NCBI RefSeq assembly: GCF_009759665.1
Contig: NZ_WQNE01000002.1
Location: 404,716-468,715 of the forward strand
Direction of reading: 5' to 3'
DNA: 64,000 bases
DNA from: Bradyrhizobium cajani
GTDB taxonomy: Bacteria; Pseudomonadota; Alphaproteobacteria; Rhizobiales; Xanthobacteraceae
Of the stretch, positions 18,803 to 27,393 are shown piece after piece. Each line of letters begins with the position of its first letter. Position 1 is the first letter of the stretch. Position numbers and translations under genes: made by a program. The notes beneath the pieces are model-generated. The model saw only the letters and a program-made list of their open reading frames with translations. It had not been told where the DNA came from and made no database searches.

Positions 18803-19168
18803 TTGCGGCATCCGCTCGACATCGTCGCCATGTTCGCCGCACTCTGGCTGCTGGCCTCGATGGTGCTCGACGCGCTGACGCCGAAGGAGCTGACGGCGAT
18901 GATGATCGCCATCGCGATCGGGCCCGCCATCGTCATCACCGCCGTGTTCTATTACCTGCGCTGCCCGCGCACGGATTTCGCGGTGATGTTCGCAGCGCTC
19001 TGGCTGATCTCGGACATCGCGATTGCCTTCATATCGCCGAAGGAGCTGCCGCATTTCCTGATCGCTCTCGGCTTCGTGCCGGCCCTGCTGATCGGGATCG
19101 TGCTGCACTGGCAGCGCTTCCAGCGCCGCCACGAGCGGCTGCCCGTGCCGTCAGTGAAGCGCGGCTAG
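18803..19168 (+). CDS. Small membrane protein with an internal duplication, TTG start
   Basis: The 121-residue protein has four predicted membrane helices in two copies of one unit: MFAALWLLASMVLDAL-TPKEL followed by about 16 hydrophobic residues, then MFAALWLISDIAIAF-ISPKEL followed by a similar stretch. Each unit is about 55 residues. The TTG at 18803 was chosen because GAGAGG lies 7 bases before it; the frame stays open further upstream but overlaps the thioesterase. The function is unknown. The PKEL element between helices is probably a conserved loop. It ends 21 bases from the convergent SCO-fusion gene. Confidence 0.75.
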   Translation: MRHPLDIVAMFAALWLLASMVLDALTPKELTAMMIAIAIGPAIVITAVFYYLRCPRTDFAVMFAALWLISDIAIAFISPKELPHFLIALGFVPALLIGIVLHWQRFQRRHERLPVPSVKRG

Positions 19169-19189
19169 CGTAAAAGCGGACGCCCCGGC

Positions 19190-20350
19190 TCAGCCACCCT
19201 GCTCTTTCTTCAACGTCTCGACGGCGCGGATCACCACCTGATCCTCATCCCAGTGCAGACGCTCAAAGGAAACCGCGACCCGTCCCGCGGCGTCCAGGAT
19301 GTAAAGCTCGATGCGGTGACGGTTCACCAGCGATTCGACGAAATTGACGCCGAGCTGGAAATGCGCGCGCAGCGCATCATTGCCCTCGATCGCCCGTAAT
19401 ATCCGATGATCTTCATCCATGCGGACCGCGCGGTCCTTGCCGTAGACGCGCAGCCGTTCGGGCCGATCGAACTCCGGATCGTACGTGATCGCGGCCGTGC
19501 GGATGCGCGTCGCGAGGCCTTGCGCGTCGAGCAATGCCTGGACACGCGCAAGCTTCGCGACCGTGAGCGAGCACTTCAACGGATTGTCGCATCGCGTATA
19601 GAAGAAAACCACAATCGACGGGCTGCCACGGAAGAAGTCGACGAACTTCAGCAATTTTCCGTCCTGATCCTGCATCACGATGGAATCGATCGATTCGAAC
19701 TCCCGGCGAGCGGTCGACGTACGGATCGAGACGTTGCCGCCTTTGGGCAAGCCACCGCAACATGATGGAGTGCCGCCGGCGGTCGCGCTGATGGCCTGCA
19801 GAACCCTGTCGAGGTCGAGGCGAAGCTTCCGTGGCAGCCCCGGCTCAACGCGCCAGCGCTCGAGCTGGGGCAGAATCGCCCGCGCGTTCGGACCAAGCCA
19901 GGCCAGGGTTGCCAGCAATTCGGATACCGCGCTCGTGCCGCTGGATGACGTGGCGTACTCGCCGTAGCTTTCGAACGACACCGGTTCGTCGTGGTATCGA
20001 ACCTGGTTGAGAGCACGCGCGACGAACGGCGCAAAACTCTCATTCGGTTTTGAATAGGAACGCAACGCCCGGGCGGCCGCAGCGACCAGGTAAGCATCGA
20101 TACCCGTGTCCAGCTCTTCGAGCACGAAGATCAGCGCCTGATCGGAGAGCCCGGCGCGCGCGAGCGCCAGCAGTATCCAGCCGCGCATGCGGACGACAGT
20201 TGCCGCCCCTCGCCCGCTGTAGACCGGATGTTCCTCGCGCAGCAAATCCGAGAGCTGCGCGCTGCCGACCGGATCGGCCGCAAGCGAGTCGACCAGTCCG
20301 GCGAAGTCGTCCTCCGACACCGCGCGCGTTGCGTTGCCGAAGATCACCAT
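19190..20350 (-). CDS. HEAT-repeat and SCO1/SenC-like fusion protein
   Basis: The 386-residue product joins two modules. Residues 1-190 are helical with HEAT/Armadillo-like character. Residues 215-380 are thioredoxin-like of the SCO1/SenC type: VVFFYTRCDNPLKCSLTVAKL holds two Cys (254 and 260), followed by ITYDPEFDRPERL and, near residue 345, NRHRIELYILD, matching the conserved His and last strands of SCO proteins. SCO proteins normally have CxxxC; here five residues separate the Cys. An extra SCC pair lies at 197-198. SCO proteins deliver copper to cuproenzymes. This one has no signal peptide. It is the last gene of the operon after a HEAT protein (6-base gap) and a tyrosinase, suggesting copper supply to the tyrosinase. 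Confidence 0.82.
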   Translation of the reverse strand: MVIFGNATRAVSEDDFAGLVDSLAADPVGSAQLSDLLREEHPVYSGRGAATVVRMRGWILLALARAGLSDQALIFVLEELDTGIDAYLVAAAARALRSYSKPNESFAPFVARALNQVRYHDEPVSFESYGEYATSSSGTSAVSELLATLAWLGPNARAILPQLERWRVEPGLPRKLRLDLDRVLQAISATAGGTPSCCGGLPKGGNVSIRTSTARREFESIDSIVMQDQDGKLLKFVDFFRGSPSIVVFFYTRCDNPLKCSLTVAKLARVQALLDAQGLATRIRTAAITYDPEFDRPERLRVYGKDRAVRMDEDHRILRAIEGNDALRAHFQLGVNFVESLVNRHRIELYILDAAGRVAVSFERLHWDEDQVVIRAVETLKKEQGG

Positions 20351-20356
20351 CTTACT

Positions 20357-21172
20357 TTACCGGCCGTACTTGCTGAGGAAGCGGCGCGCGGTCTGCTTGT
20401 ACTTCGCCGGGGCCTTGGCTGCCCCGAAGCGCGTGACGCTCTGCATCAGGACCTTGTCCTTGCCAAGCGCGGCGTCATCGCCGAATTGTTCCAGCGCAGT
20501 CAAGCTGGTGGCCTTGATGTCCGAGTAGTCTTTTTTGTCCTTCAGTATCTTGAGCGCCTGCTGTTGCAGCTTTTCCGGGTTCAACGAATGCAATGCGGAG
20601 GCTGCGAGCTGCCGGTTCTCGCGCAACTCCTTCTTGTCGCGGAGCACCTTCTCGAACAGCGGCGCCGATCTGGCGTCGGCCGCGAGCAGACGCAACGCCT
20701 CGCGCTTCGCCTCCTTGTTCGGCGGCTTCTTCACGATCGCTCGTGCGGCCGCGTAGGCTTCCGCGTGCACATCATTGCCGAGAAGCTGAAGCGCCTTCTC
20801 CGGCGGAAGCAGCGCCTTGGCGGGATCCTTCAGGCCGTTCAGGAGCTTCTTCTGTGCAAACCCGTCCTTGTTGCGCATGAGGATGCCGAGGGCGCGCCGC
20901 CGCAGCTGCTCGTGAGAATCTGTCGAGACGTCCCGCAGGGCCGCAATGTAGTCCGCATTCACTGATTCGAAGTTGGCGACGCTGAACGCCGCCGCACCAA
21001 GCGATTGCAGCGCCGCCATCCGCACTCCGATCGGCTTGCCGATGTTGCGCAGGAGTTTCAACAGGCGCCGCACATCGTCGGTGTTCTCCGCCACCTGGAC
21101 GGAGGGCGGCGCGCCGGCTTTTCGCTTTCGGGGCTCGAGCTTCTTTGCAACTTTCCGTTTCGTTGCCATCAT
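20357..21172 (-). CDS. HEAT-repeat protein with basic N-terminus
   Basis: The 271-residue protein begins with a Lys/Arg-rich stretch (MMATKRKVAKKLEPRKRKAG) and continues as antiparallel helix pairs of about 30-40 residues, for example IGKPIGVRMAALQSLGAAAF, LRRRALGILMRNKDG and LRENRQLAASALHSLNPEKL. HEAT proteins act as binding scaffolds; no catalytic residues are seen. GGGAG lies upstream of the ATG. It sits between the tyrosinase gene (24 bases) and the HEAT-SCO fusion (6 bases), so it is part of the same operon and may hold the tyrosinase or its substrate. No signal peptide is present. Confidence 0.82.
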   Translation of the reverse strand: MMATKRKVAKKLEPRKRKAGAPPSVQVAENTDDVRRLLKLLRNIGKPIGVRMAALQSLGAAAFSVANFESVNADYIAALRDVSTDSHEQLRRRALGILMRNKDGFAQKKLLNGLKDPAKALLPPEKALQLLGNDVHAEAYAAARAIVKKPPNKEAKREALRLLAADARSAPLFEKVLRDKKELRENRQLAASALHSLNPEKLQQQALKILKDKKDYSDIKATSLTALEQFGDDAALGKDKVLMQSVTRFGAAKAPAKYKQTARRFLSKYGR

Positions 21173-21196
21173 CTCATCTCCCGATGCCAGAGCGCG

Positions 21197-22426
21197 CTAG
21201 ATCTGGACGTCGTCATAGCCGAATCCCATGTTGGACCCGGCATTGACGGTGCCGAGATAGTCAATGCAGTCTCGGACACGCGGCTGCAGGCCCGGTGCTC
21301 CGACGCAGAGCGAAGTCGCCAGGGACCCGCCGGGAGCCGTCGGAGGACGGGTGGGGTCGGTGGCACTGGTGATGCCGTTCCAGGGCCACATGGTGTCGTT
21401 CAGTCTGTGGCCCGGCCGGCTGCCCGGCCTGTCGTCAAATGACGACGTGGCTGCCGGGTCGAAACGGCCGTTCTGACGTTGCCATTTCGCCCACAGCCGA
21501 TCGACGTTGCAGTGAAGCAGGAAGAACAGCGGGTCTTTCGCCGCCGTCGGCGGGTCGTGGATGAAGCCGCCGAAGCTCGTATGTGCGAGCCCGTGCGGGT
21601 CACCTTCCATGCTCCGGAACGTCCGGAACTGAGTGCCCAGCGCCAGCGTTTGCGCCTCCTTCATCGGATTGGGGGGCGCCTGCGAGACCGGAAAGTCGGG
21701 CGTGCGGCTAATCCCCGGAGTGCTGTCCGTCTTCCAGAATTCCAGCGGGTTGCCGTTGCGGAATTTCACGGTCCCGTTCGCGTCGGACTCGCCTAGAAAG
21801 TCGCGCGTGAAAACATTCGGCGCGGGTTGATCGAAGCGCCAGTAGGGCAGCGCCACGCTCGGATCGAGCGCCTGAAGCTCGCGCTCCAGATCGAGCAAAT
21901 AGGCGCGATGCCAGGGCAGAAAGCCCGGCGCGGCGTGCGCCTGCGACAGGTTTGGAACCTTGTGCATGTTGTTGAAATCCGAGTAGCGCCCGAGCCCCTG
22001 ATTGTTGAGCTTGGCGAACGCCGCGATGAATCGATCGCGCTCGGCGTTGGTGAGCTTGGAGGCGTTCTTGCGGATGCGCACCATCAACCCGACGGATCCG
22101 ACCAGCGTGTTTCCCACACGCGCCTCGATCTTGACGTCGCCGTTGCTGGTGCTCGGCTGGCCAAATGTCCCGGCCGTGAAGAACGGAACGGTCGCCCCGC
22201 TTGTCGGAACGGTCAGCGTGAGAGTGCTTGCGAACGCTCCGGTCGGGCCGCTGCGGAATCTGACCGCGCCCCCGTTTGCCGCCGATACACCGGTGATCTT
22301 CACACTAACGGTTGGCGTGTTCGCGCCAGAAGGATTGGTCACACGAATCCGGCACGGAGAAGGCGACCATGTAACAAACCGTGCCTCGGGAGCGATGCTG
22401 TTATTAATCTGCAGTTCGACGTCCAT
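21197..22426 (-). CDS. Tyrosinase family type-3 copper enzyme with N-terminal beta-sandwich domain
   Basis: The 409-residue protein has both copper sites of the tyrosinase/catechol oxidase family. CuA: His155, His164 and His173 in HAAPGFLPWHR. CuB: His278 and His282 in DPHGLAHTS, and His305 in DPLFFLLHCNVDRLW. The usual HH of the last motif is LH here, with the second His kept. Residues 1-120 form a Thr/Ser-rich beta-sandwich, immunoglobulin-like, not found in ordinary bacterial tyrosinases. There is no signal peptide. Such enzymes oxidise phenols to quinones, or crosslink Tyr-containing peptides. GGGAGG before the ATG supports the start. It is the first gene of the tyrosinase - HEAT - HEAT/SCO operon. 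Confidence 0.9.
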   Translation of the reverse strand: MDVELQINNSIAPEARFVTWSPSPCRIRVTNPSGANTPTVSVKITGVSAANGGAVRFRSGPTGAFASTLTLTVPTSGATVPFFTAGTFGQPSTSNGDVKIEARVGNTLVGSVGLMVRIRKNASKLTNAERDRFIAAFAKLNNQGLGRYSDFNNMHKVPNLSQAHAAPGFLPWHRAYLLDLERELQALDPSVALPYWRFDQPAPNVFTRDFLGESDANGTVKFRNGNPLEFWKTDSTPGISRTPDFPVSQAPPNPMKEAQTLALGTQFRTFRSMEGDPHGLAHTSFGGFIHDPPTAAKDPLFFLLHCNVDRLWAKWQRQNGRFDPAATSSFDDRPGSRPGHRLNDTMWPWNGITSATDPTRPPTAPGGSLATSLCVGAPGLQPRVRDCIDYLGTVNAGSNMGFGYDDVQI

Positions 22427-22624
22427 AATTATGCCCTCCCAAGTCTGGACGGCCTAAACGGCATTCTCTGCGAGCAATGATTAAGATTACAACCAGACTG
22501 CGCAAATGGCAATACGCTCAATCGGCACAGGTCAGCTCTCGGGTTGAGACCGAGAGGCCGTACCGACTCCAGGGCTGCTTTCCGAGGGCAGAGCGGGGCC
22601 GACGAAAGTTGGCGAGGGCTCGCC

Positions 22625-24361
22625 TTAGCGCGGCAAGAGATTCGTCTTCGCGAGATCGAGCACCTCGTCGCCGCGGCCGTTCATCACGGCGCGCAGGACC
22701 CAGAGGCTGAAGCCCTTGATCTGCTCCGGCGTGATGGTCGGCGGCATCGACAATTCCTGCTTGGCGGTGACGACGTCGAGCAGCGCCGGCCCGTCGTGGG
22801 CGAGCATCTCCTGCATCACGCCGGGGAGCTCGCCGGGATCCTCGACGCGCCTCGCGAAGATGCCCATCGCGCGCGCCATCGCCGCGAAGTCCGGGTTTTC
22901 GAGATCGACATTGGTGTCGACGAATCCTGCGGCCTTCATCTCCAGCGCGACGAACCCGAGCACGCCGTTGTTGAAGACGACCACCTTCACCGGCAGCTTC
23001 ATCTGCGTCAACGTGATCAGATCGCCCATCAGCATCGTGAACCCGCCGTCGCCCGACAGCGAGATCACCTGACGGCCGGGCTGGGCGGCCTGCGCGCCGA
23101 TCGCCTGCGGCATGGCGTTGGCCATCGAGCCGTGCACGAAGGAGCCGATCAGCCGGCGGCGGCCGTTCATGTCGAGATAGCGCGCGGCCCACACCGTCGG
23201 CGTGCCGACATCGGCGGTGAAGACGGCATCGTCGGACGCATGGTCGCTGATGATTTTCGCCAGATATTGCGGATGGATCGGCTTGCTGCCGGGCGTGCCC
23301 CTGGCGAGTGAATCCAGACCTTCGCGGGCCTTCTTGTAGTGCGCGATCGCATCGTCGAGATGCTTGCGCTGGGTCTTGGTCTTCAGCAGCGGCAGCAGCG
23401 CCTCGATCGTCAGCTTGACGTCGCCGACGAGGCCGAGATCGATCCTGCACCGCCGTCCCAGATTTTCCGGGCGGATGTCGATCTGCGCAACCTGGCAGTC
23501 GGTCGGGAAGAACTGCTTGTACGGAAAATCCGTGCCGAGCATCACCAGCGCGTCGCAGGCGTGCATGGCGGCATAACCCGAGGAGAAGCCGATGAAGCCG
23601 GTCATGCCGACGTCGTAGGGATTCTCGTATTCGACATGCTCCTTGCCGCCGAGCGCATGCACGATCGGGCTCTTCAGGGTCTCGGCAAGCTGCATCAGCG
23701 GCGCGTGCGCGCCGGCGCAGCCGCGGCCGCAGAACAGTGTGATGCGTTCGGCACCGTTGAGGAGGTCGGCGAGGGCCTGCACCTCATCGGCTTGCGGCAC
23801 CACCTTCGGCGCCGCCAGCGCGAGCCCGCGCGACGTCGAGATCGCGCGCTTCGGCGGACTGCGGAAGGCGACGTCGCCGGGCATGGCGACCACGGCGACG
23901 CCACGCAGGCCCACCGCCGCGCGGATGGCGTTTTCCAGCACGTAAGGCAGCTGGCTCGCATCCGAGATCAGCTCACAATAATGGCTGCATTCGCGAAACA
24001 GGTTTTGCGGATGGGTTTCCTGGAAATAACCGCCGCCGATTTCGGCCGAGGGGATCTGCGCCGCGATTGCCAGCACGGGAACACGGCTGCGATGCGCGTC
24101 GAACAGGCCGTTGATCAGATGCAGATTGCCGGGACCGCACGAGCCGGCGCACACCGCGAGACTCCCGGTCATCTCGGCTTCGCCGGCCGCGGCGAACGCC
24201 GCAACCTCCTCGTGCCGGACATGGATCCATTCGATGGTGCCGCGGCGCCGCAGCGCCTCGGTGAAACCGTTCAGACTGTCGCCGACGATGCCATAGATGC
24301 GCTTGACGCCGGCCTGTTCGAGCGTTGCCACGAACAGATCGGCTATGTTGTTGATCGCCAT
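22625..24361 (-). CDS. Thiamine-diphosphate enzyme, pyruvate oxidase/quinone-dependent pyruvate dehydrogenase type
   Basis: The 578-residue protein has the three-domain ThDP layout. The N-terminal Pyr domain carries the cofactor-activating Glu in [13 protein letters not shown], the middle domain ends near residue 360, and the C-terminal PP domain has the [11 protein letters not shown]...FNNGVLG metal and diphosphate motif around residues 430-465. It best fits pyruvate oxidase or PoxB-type pyruvate dehydrogenase rather than acetolactate synthase. ATG 24361 was chosen because GAGGGGG precedes it. It is a single gene 198 bases after the tyrosinase operon start, on the same strand. A PoxB-type C-terminal membrane-binding tail could not be verified. 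Confidence 0.87.
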   Translation of the reverse strand: MAINNIADLFVATLEQAGVKRIYGIVGDSLNGFTEALRRRGTIEWIHVRHEEVAAFAAAGEAEMTGSLAVCAGSCGPGNLHLINGLFDAHRSRVPVLAIAAQIPSAEIGGGYFQETHPQNLFRECSHYCELISDASQLPYVLENAIRAAVGLRGVAVVAMPGDVAFRSPPKRAISTSRGLALAAPKVVPQADEVQALADLLNGAERITLFCGRGCAGAHAPLMQLAETLKSPIVHALGGKEHVEYENPYDVGMTGFIGFSSGYAAMHACDALVMLGTDFPYKQFFPTDCQVAQIDIRPENLGRRCRIDLGLVGDVKLTIEALLPLLKTKTQRKHLDDAIAHYKKAREGLDSLARGTPGSKPIHPQYLAKIISDHASDDAVFTADVGTPTVWAARYLDMNGRRRLIGSFVHGSMANAMPQAIGAQAAQPGRQVISLSGDGGFTMLMGDLITLTQMKLPVKVVVFNNGVLGFVALEMKAAGFVDTNVDLENPDFAAMARAMGIFARRVEDPGELPGVMQEMLAHDGPALLDVVTAKQELSMPPTITPEQIKGFSLWVLRAVMNGRGDEVLDLAKTNLLPR

Positions 24362-24440
24362 GTCGGCCCCCTCATCTCGCTGGTGCAGCAAGCTAGGATA
24401 ACGCGCGACAATGACGGCATCACGGCTTGTTTATTGCGGC

Positions 24441-25073
24441 TCAGTCTTTCGCAATCGCCCGATCGTAGGCTGCGATCGTCGCCTTTGCACGAGCGGCAAC
24501 ATCTGCCGCCGTCATGCCCGGCTTGTAGAGGCTGGAACCGAGCCCGAACGCCGTCACGCCGCCCTTGATGTATTCCGCAAAATTCTGGTCGGAAACGCCG
24601 CCGACGGCGGCGATCATCACGCCGGCCGGCAGTACGGCGCGGATCGCGGCAATGCCGGACGCACCGAGCACACTCGCCGGAAAGAACTTCAGGCTCGACG
24701 CACCGGAACGCGCCGCAAGCAGCGCTTCGGTCGGTGAGAACACGCCGGGCATCGTCACCATGCCGTGCTGATGCGCACGCGCCAGCACCGCTGTGTCGAC
24801 ATTCGGCGAGACCATGAGCTTGCCGCCGACATCATTGAGACGGTCGACGTCTGCCGCCGTCAGCACCGTGCCAGCGCCGATCAGCACGCCGGCCGGAGCC
24901 AGCTTCACGGCGGCCCCGATCGAGCGGAACGGATCGGGCGAGTTCAAGGGAATCTCGATCGCGGTCATGCCGGCCGCGATCAGCTCGCCGACGATGGCCT
25001 CGGCTTCCTCGGGCTTCACACCACGCAGGATCGCGACCAGGGGCCGCTTCATCGACGGAAAGGGAACGCTCAT
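24441..25073 (-). CDS. dgoA: 2-dehydro-3-deoxy-6-phosphogalactonate aldolase
   Basis: The 210-residue class I aldolase has the KDPG/KDPGal aldolase fold: catalytic Glu40 in TAIEIPLNSP, GAGTVLTAADVDRL, and the Schiff-base Lys129 in SSLKFFPAS. It splits 2-dehydro-3-deoxy-6-phosphogalactonate into pyruvate and glyceraldehyde 3-phosphate. The adjacent kinase gene, 13 bases upstream in the same transcript, makes the substrate, which favours the galactonate rather than gluconate route. AAGGAG before ATG 25073 fixes the start. The dehydratase and regulator of the De Ley-Doudoroff pathway are not in the window. Confidence 0.92.
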   Translation of the reverse strand: MSVPFPSMKRPLVAILRGVKPEEAEAIVGELIAAGMTAIEIPLNSPDPFRSIGAAVKLAPAGVLIGAGTVLTAADVDRLNDVGGKLMVSPNVDTAVLARAHQHGMVTMPGVFSPTEALLAARSGASSLKFFPASVLGASGIAAIRAVLPAGVMIAAVGGVSDQNFAEYIKGGVTAFGLGSSLYKPGMTAADVAARAKATIAAYDRAIAKD

Positions 25074-25086
25074 CCAGAGACTCCTT

Positions 25087-26001
25087 CTATTTCGTCCAGA
25101 TCGCCGCAGCCGCCATCGACAGGCCGCGGCGAACCGCTTCATCGGCATCGATCGGCTTCACGGTGACCGCCAGCGCGTCGAAGGCGAGCCGATACAGCAT
25201 CGCCAGCCGTCCCGATGCGATCAGCATGATGCCCGCTTTCGGCACCGCGCCGGAGAGTCCTGCCGCCAGCTCGATGCCGATCAACGTGCCCGACAGCGTT
25301 TCGCGCGCCGCGGCTGGCGTGCCGCCGAACAGCAGCTGCCGCGACCGCGCGCCGAACAGGAGATTGGCGGCGAAGGCCGGCGCTTCGTAGGCGGCTTTCA
25401 CCGCCGTCTGGAAGCTCGCAACATCCTCGGCGTCGTCAGCGCCGGCGACCGCGAGCGACAGGATCGTCTCGCGCGAGACCGCGCTGAAGAGCTCGCCGGT
25501 CATGAAGGTGGAAAAGTGCTCGACCGCCCCATCCTTCACCCGCACCCATTTCGAATGCGTGCCGGGCATGCAGACCACCGCTTCGCCGGTGGCATCGAGG
25601 CCGATCGCGCCGAGCAATTGCGTCTCCTCGCCGCGCATCACGTCCGGCGCTCTTTGGTCGCGTTGCGCGATGCCCGGCAGGATACGGATGTCGCGCGCCT
25701 GCTCGGGCACAAGCGCAGCCTGTTTCAGGATCGCCGATAACGGCGCCGGTGTGTCGACATAGCCGGCTTCGACCCAGCCGGTCTTGGCGCCGGCCATGCC
25801 ACAGACGAGAACCGGCAGATGATCCGGAGCCTCGACCGCAGCAAGGTGCGATTGCAGCACGGTCGCGAACCCGGCCCTGGCCGCAACCAGCATGCCCTCG
25901 CCACTGCGGCGCTCGGCCAGGATCTGGCCGGCGCGGTCGATCAGCCAGAGGCGGAAGCTGCTGGTGCCCCAATCCACCGCGACATAGGCGGGTTCAGTCA
26001 T
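25087..26001 (-). CDS. dgoK: 2-dehydro-3-deoxygalactonokinase
   Basis: The 304-residue protein begins EPAYVAVDWGTSSFRLWLID, the ATP-binding DWGTS(N)xR motif of DgoK, and contains the phosphate-site segment ICGMAGA-like VLVCGMAGAKTGWVEAGYV and VCMPGTHSKWVRV. DgoK phosphorylates 2-dehydro-3-deoxygalactonate at O6. It is the first gene of a two-gene operon with the aldolase. The ribosome site is weak (GGATA). The gene faces the divergent luciferase-like monooxygenase across 236 bases that must hold both promoters. Confidence 0.92.
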   Translation of the reverse strand: MTEPAYVAVDWGTSSFRLWLIDRAGQILAERRSGEGMLVAARAGFATVLQSHLAAVEAPDHLPVLVCGMAGAKTGWVEAGYVDTPAPLSAILKQAALVPEQARDIRILPGIAQRDQRAPDVMRGEETQLLGAIGLDATGEAVVCMPGTHSKWVRVKDGAVEHFSTFMTGELFSAVSRETILSLAVAGADDAEDVASFQTAVKAAYEAPAFAANLLFGARSRQLLFGGTPAAARETLSGTLIGIELAAGLSGAVPKAGIMLIASGRLAMLYRLAFDALAVTVKPIDADEAVRRGLSMAAAAIWTK

Positions 26002-26237
26002 CTTGACGGGTATCCTCGTCTCACAGCCAAGACACCGTCTCGCGACAATGAGACGGCGCCCTGCAAATCCGCCCCGGGATATCGGCAATTGCCGCCGCAA
26101 ACCAGCCTTTTCTCGCGGGTCTGAGGCGCCGCTCGCGCTGGCACACCGCTTGCTGCTAGCGCATCGTTTGCTGAAGCATCCCCACTCACGTCCGTGAACC
26201 GCGCAACAAGACGCGTCAACATCAGATGAGGAAACCC

Positions 26238-27335
26238 ATGGAGATCGGCTATTTCACGATGCCTTCGCATCCGCCGGAGTGCGGGTTGAAGGAAGGGAAC
26301 GACTGGGACTTGCAGGTCATGCGCTGGCTCGACGAGCTCGGCTACCAGGAGGCCTGGGTCGGCGAGCACCACACGGCGCCCTGGGAACCCAATCCCACCC
26401 CGGACCTTTTGATCGCCCAGGCGCTGATGCAGACCAAGCGGCTGCGCATCGGGCCGGGCGGCTTCCTGCTGCCCTATCACCACCCGGCCGAGCTCGCCAA
26501 TCGCGTCGCCATGCTCGACCATCTCTCCGAGGGCCGGCTCAATTTCGGCGTCGCGGCCAGCGGCCTGCCGAGCGACTGGGCGATGTTCAACGTCGACGGC
26601 ATGAGCGGGCAGAACCGCGACATGACCCGCGAGGCGCTGGAGATCATTCTCAAGCTCTGGACCGAGCCGGCCCCGTTCACCCACAAGGGCAAGTTCTGGA
26701 CGGTGACCAAGCCGGACACGATGTTCGATTTCCTGAAACCCCACATCAAGCCGCTCCAGGCGCCGCATCCGCCGATCGGCGTCGCCGGGCTGTCGAAGAA
26801 CTCGGACACGCTGAAGCTCGCGGGCGAGCGCGGCTTCATTCCGATGAGCCTCAACCTCAACCCGGCCTATGTCTCCAGCCATTGGGACTCGGTCGAGATC
26901 GGCGCCGCCAAGACCGGCCGCAAACCGAACCGGCAGGACTGGCGGCTGGTGCGCGAAGTGTTCGTCGCCGACACCGACGAAGAGGCCTGGAAGCTCTCGA
27001 CCGGCGACATGATGGGCCGGATGATGCACGAATACTTTCTGCCGCTGCTCGGCCATTTCGGCTTCAAGGACTATCTGAAGCACGCACCCGACGTCCCCGA
27101 CAGCGACGTCACCGTGGAATATTGCGCCAAGCGGAACTGGATCGTCGGCTCGCCCTCGACCGTCGCCGAGAAGATCGAGAAGATCTACGACGAGGTCGGC
27201 GGCTTCGGCGTGCTGCTGGTGTTCGGCTTCGACTACAAGCACAAGGCCGAGGCCTGGCGCCACTCGCTCTCGCTGCTCAGCAACGAGGTGATGCCGCGCC
27301 TGAAGCATCTCGGCTCCGCAAAGAAGGCGGCTTGA
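26238..27335 (+). CDS. LLM class flavin-dependent oxidoreductase (luciferase-like)
   Basis: The 365-residue TIM-barrel protein starts MEIGYFTMPSHPPE and contains AWVGEHHTAPWEPNPTPDLLIA, GPGGFLLPYHHPAELANRVAMLDHLSEGRLNFGVAAS and PIGVAGLSKNSDTLKLAGERGF, all typical of luciferase-like monooxygenases that use reduced FMN. ATG 26238 was preferred to the in-frame ATG at 26226 because GAGGA of the earlier codons gives a well-placed ribosome site. A flavin reductase gene follows after 58 bases, so the pair forms a two-component monooxygenase. It resembles enzymes acting on alkanes, long-chain aldehydes or sulfonates; the substrate is unknown. Confidence 0.9.
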   Translation: MEIGYFTMPSHPPECGLKEGNDWDLQVMRWLDELGYQEAWVGEHHTAPWEPNPTPDLLIAQALMQTKRLRIGPGGFLLPYHHPAELANRVAMLDHLSEGRLNFGVAASGLPSDWAMFNVDGMSGQNRDMTREALEIILKLWTEPAPFTHKGKFWTVTKPDTMFDFLKPHIKPLQAPHPPIGVAGLSKNSDTLKLAGERGFIPMSLNLNPAYVSSHWDSVEIGAAKTGRKPNRQDWRLVREVFVADTDEEAWKLSTGDMMGRMMHEYFLPLLGHFGFKDYLKHAPDVPDSDVTVEYCAKRNWIVGSPSTVAEKIEKIYDEVGGFGVLLVFGFDYKHKAEAWRHSLSLLSNEVMPRLKHLGSAKKAA

Positions 27336-27342
27336 CCCCCGG

Positions 27343-27372
27343 GCGGGTGCGGCGCGATCGTGCCGCACCCGC
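27343..27372 (+). promoter_or_regulatory. Intercistronic hairpin
   Basis: A perfect 11-base stem (GCGGGTGCGGC / GCCGCACCCGC) with an 8-base loop lies between the monooxygenase stop and the flavin reductase ribosome site. There is no T-run, so it looks like a processing or mRNA-stability element that could set unequal amounts of the two proteins. It could instead act as a weak terminator. Confidence 0.65.
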
Positions 27373-27393
27373 TACCGTTACGGAGATGTCCGC

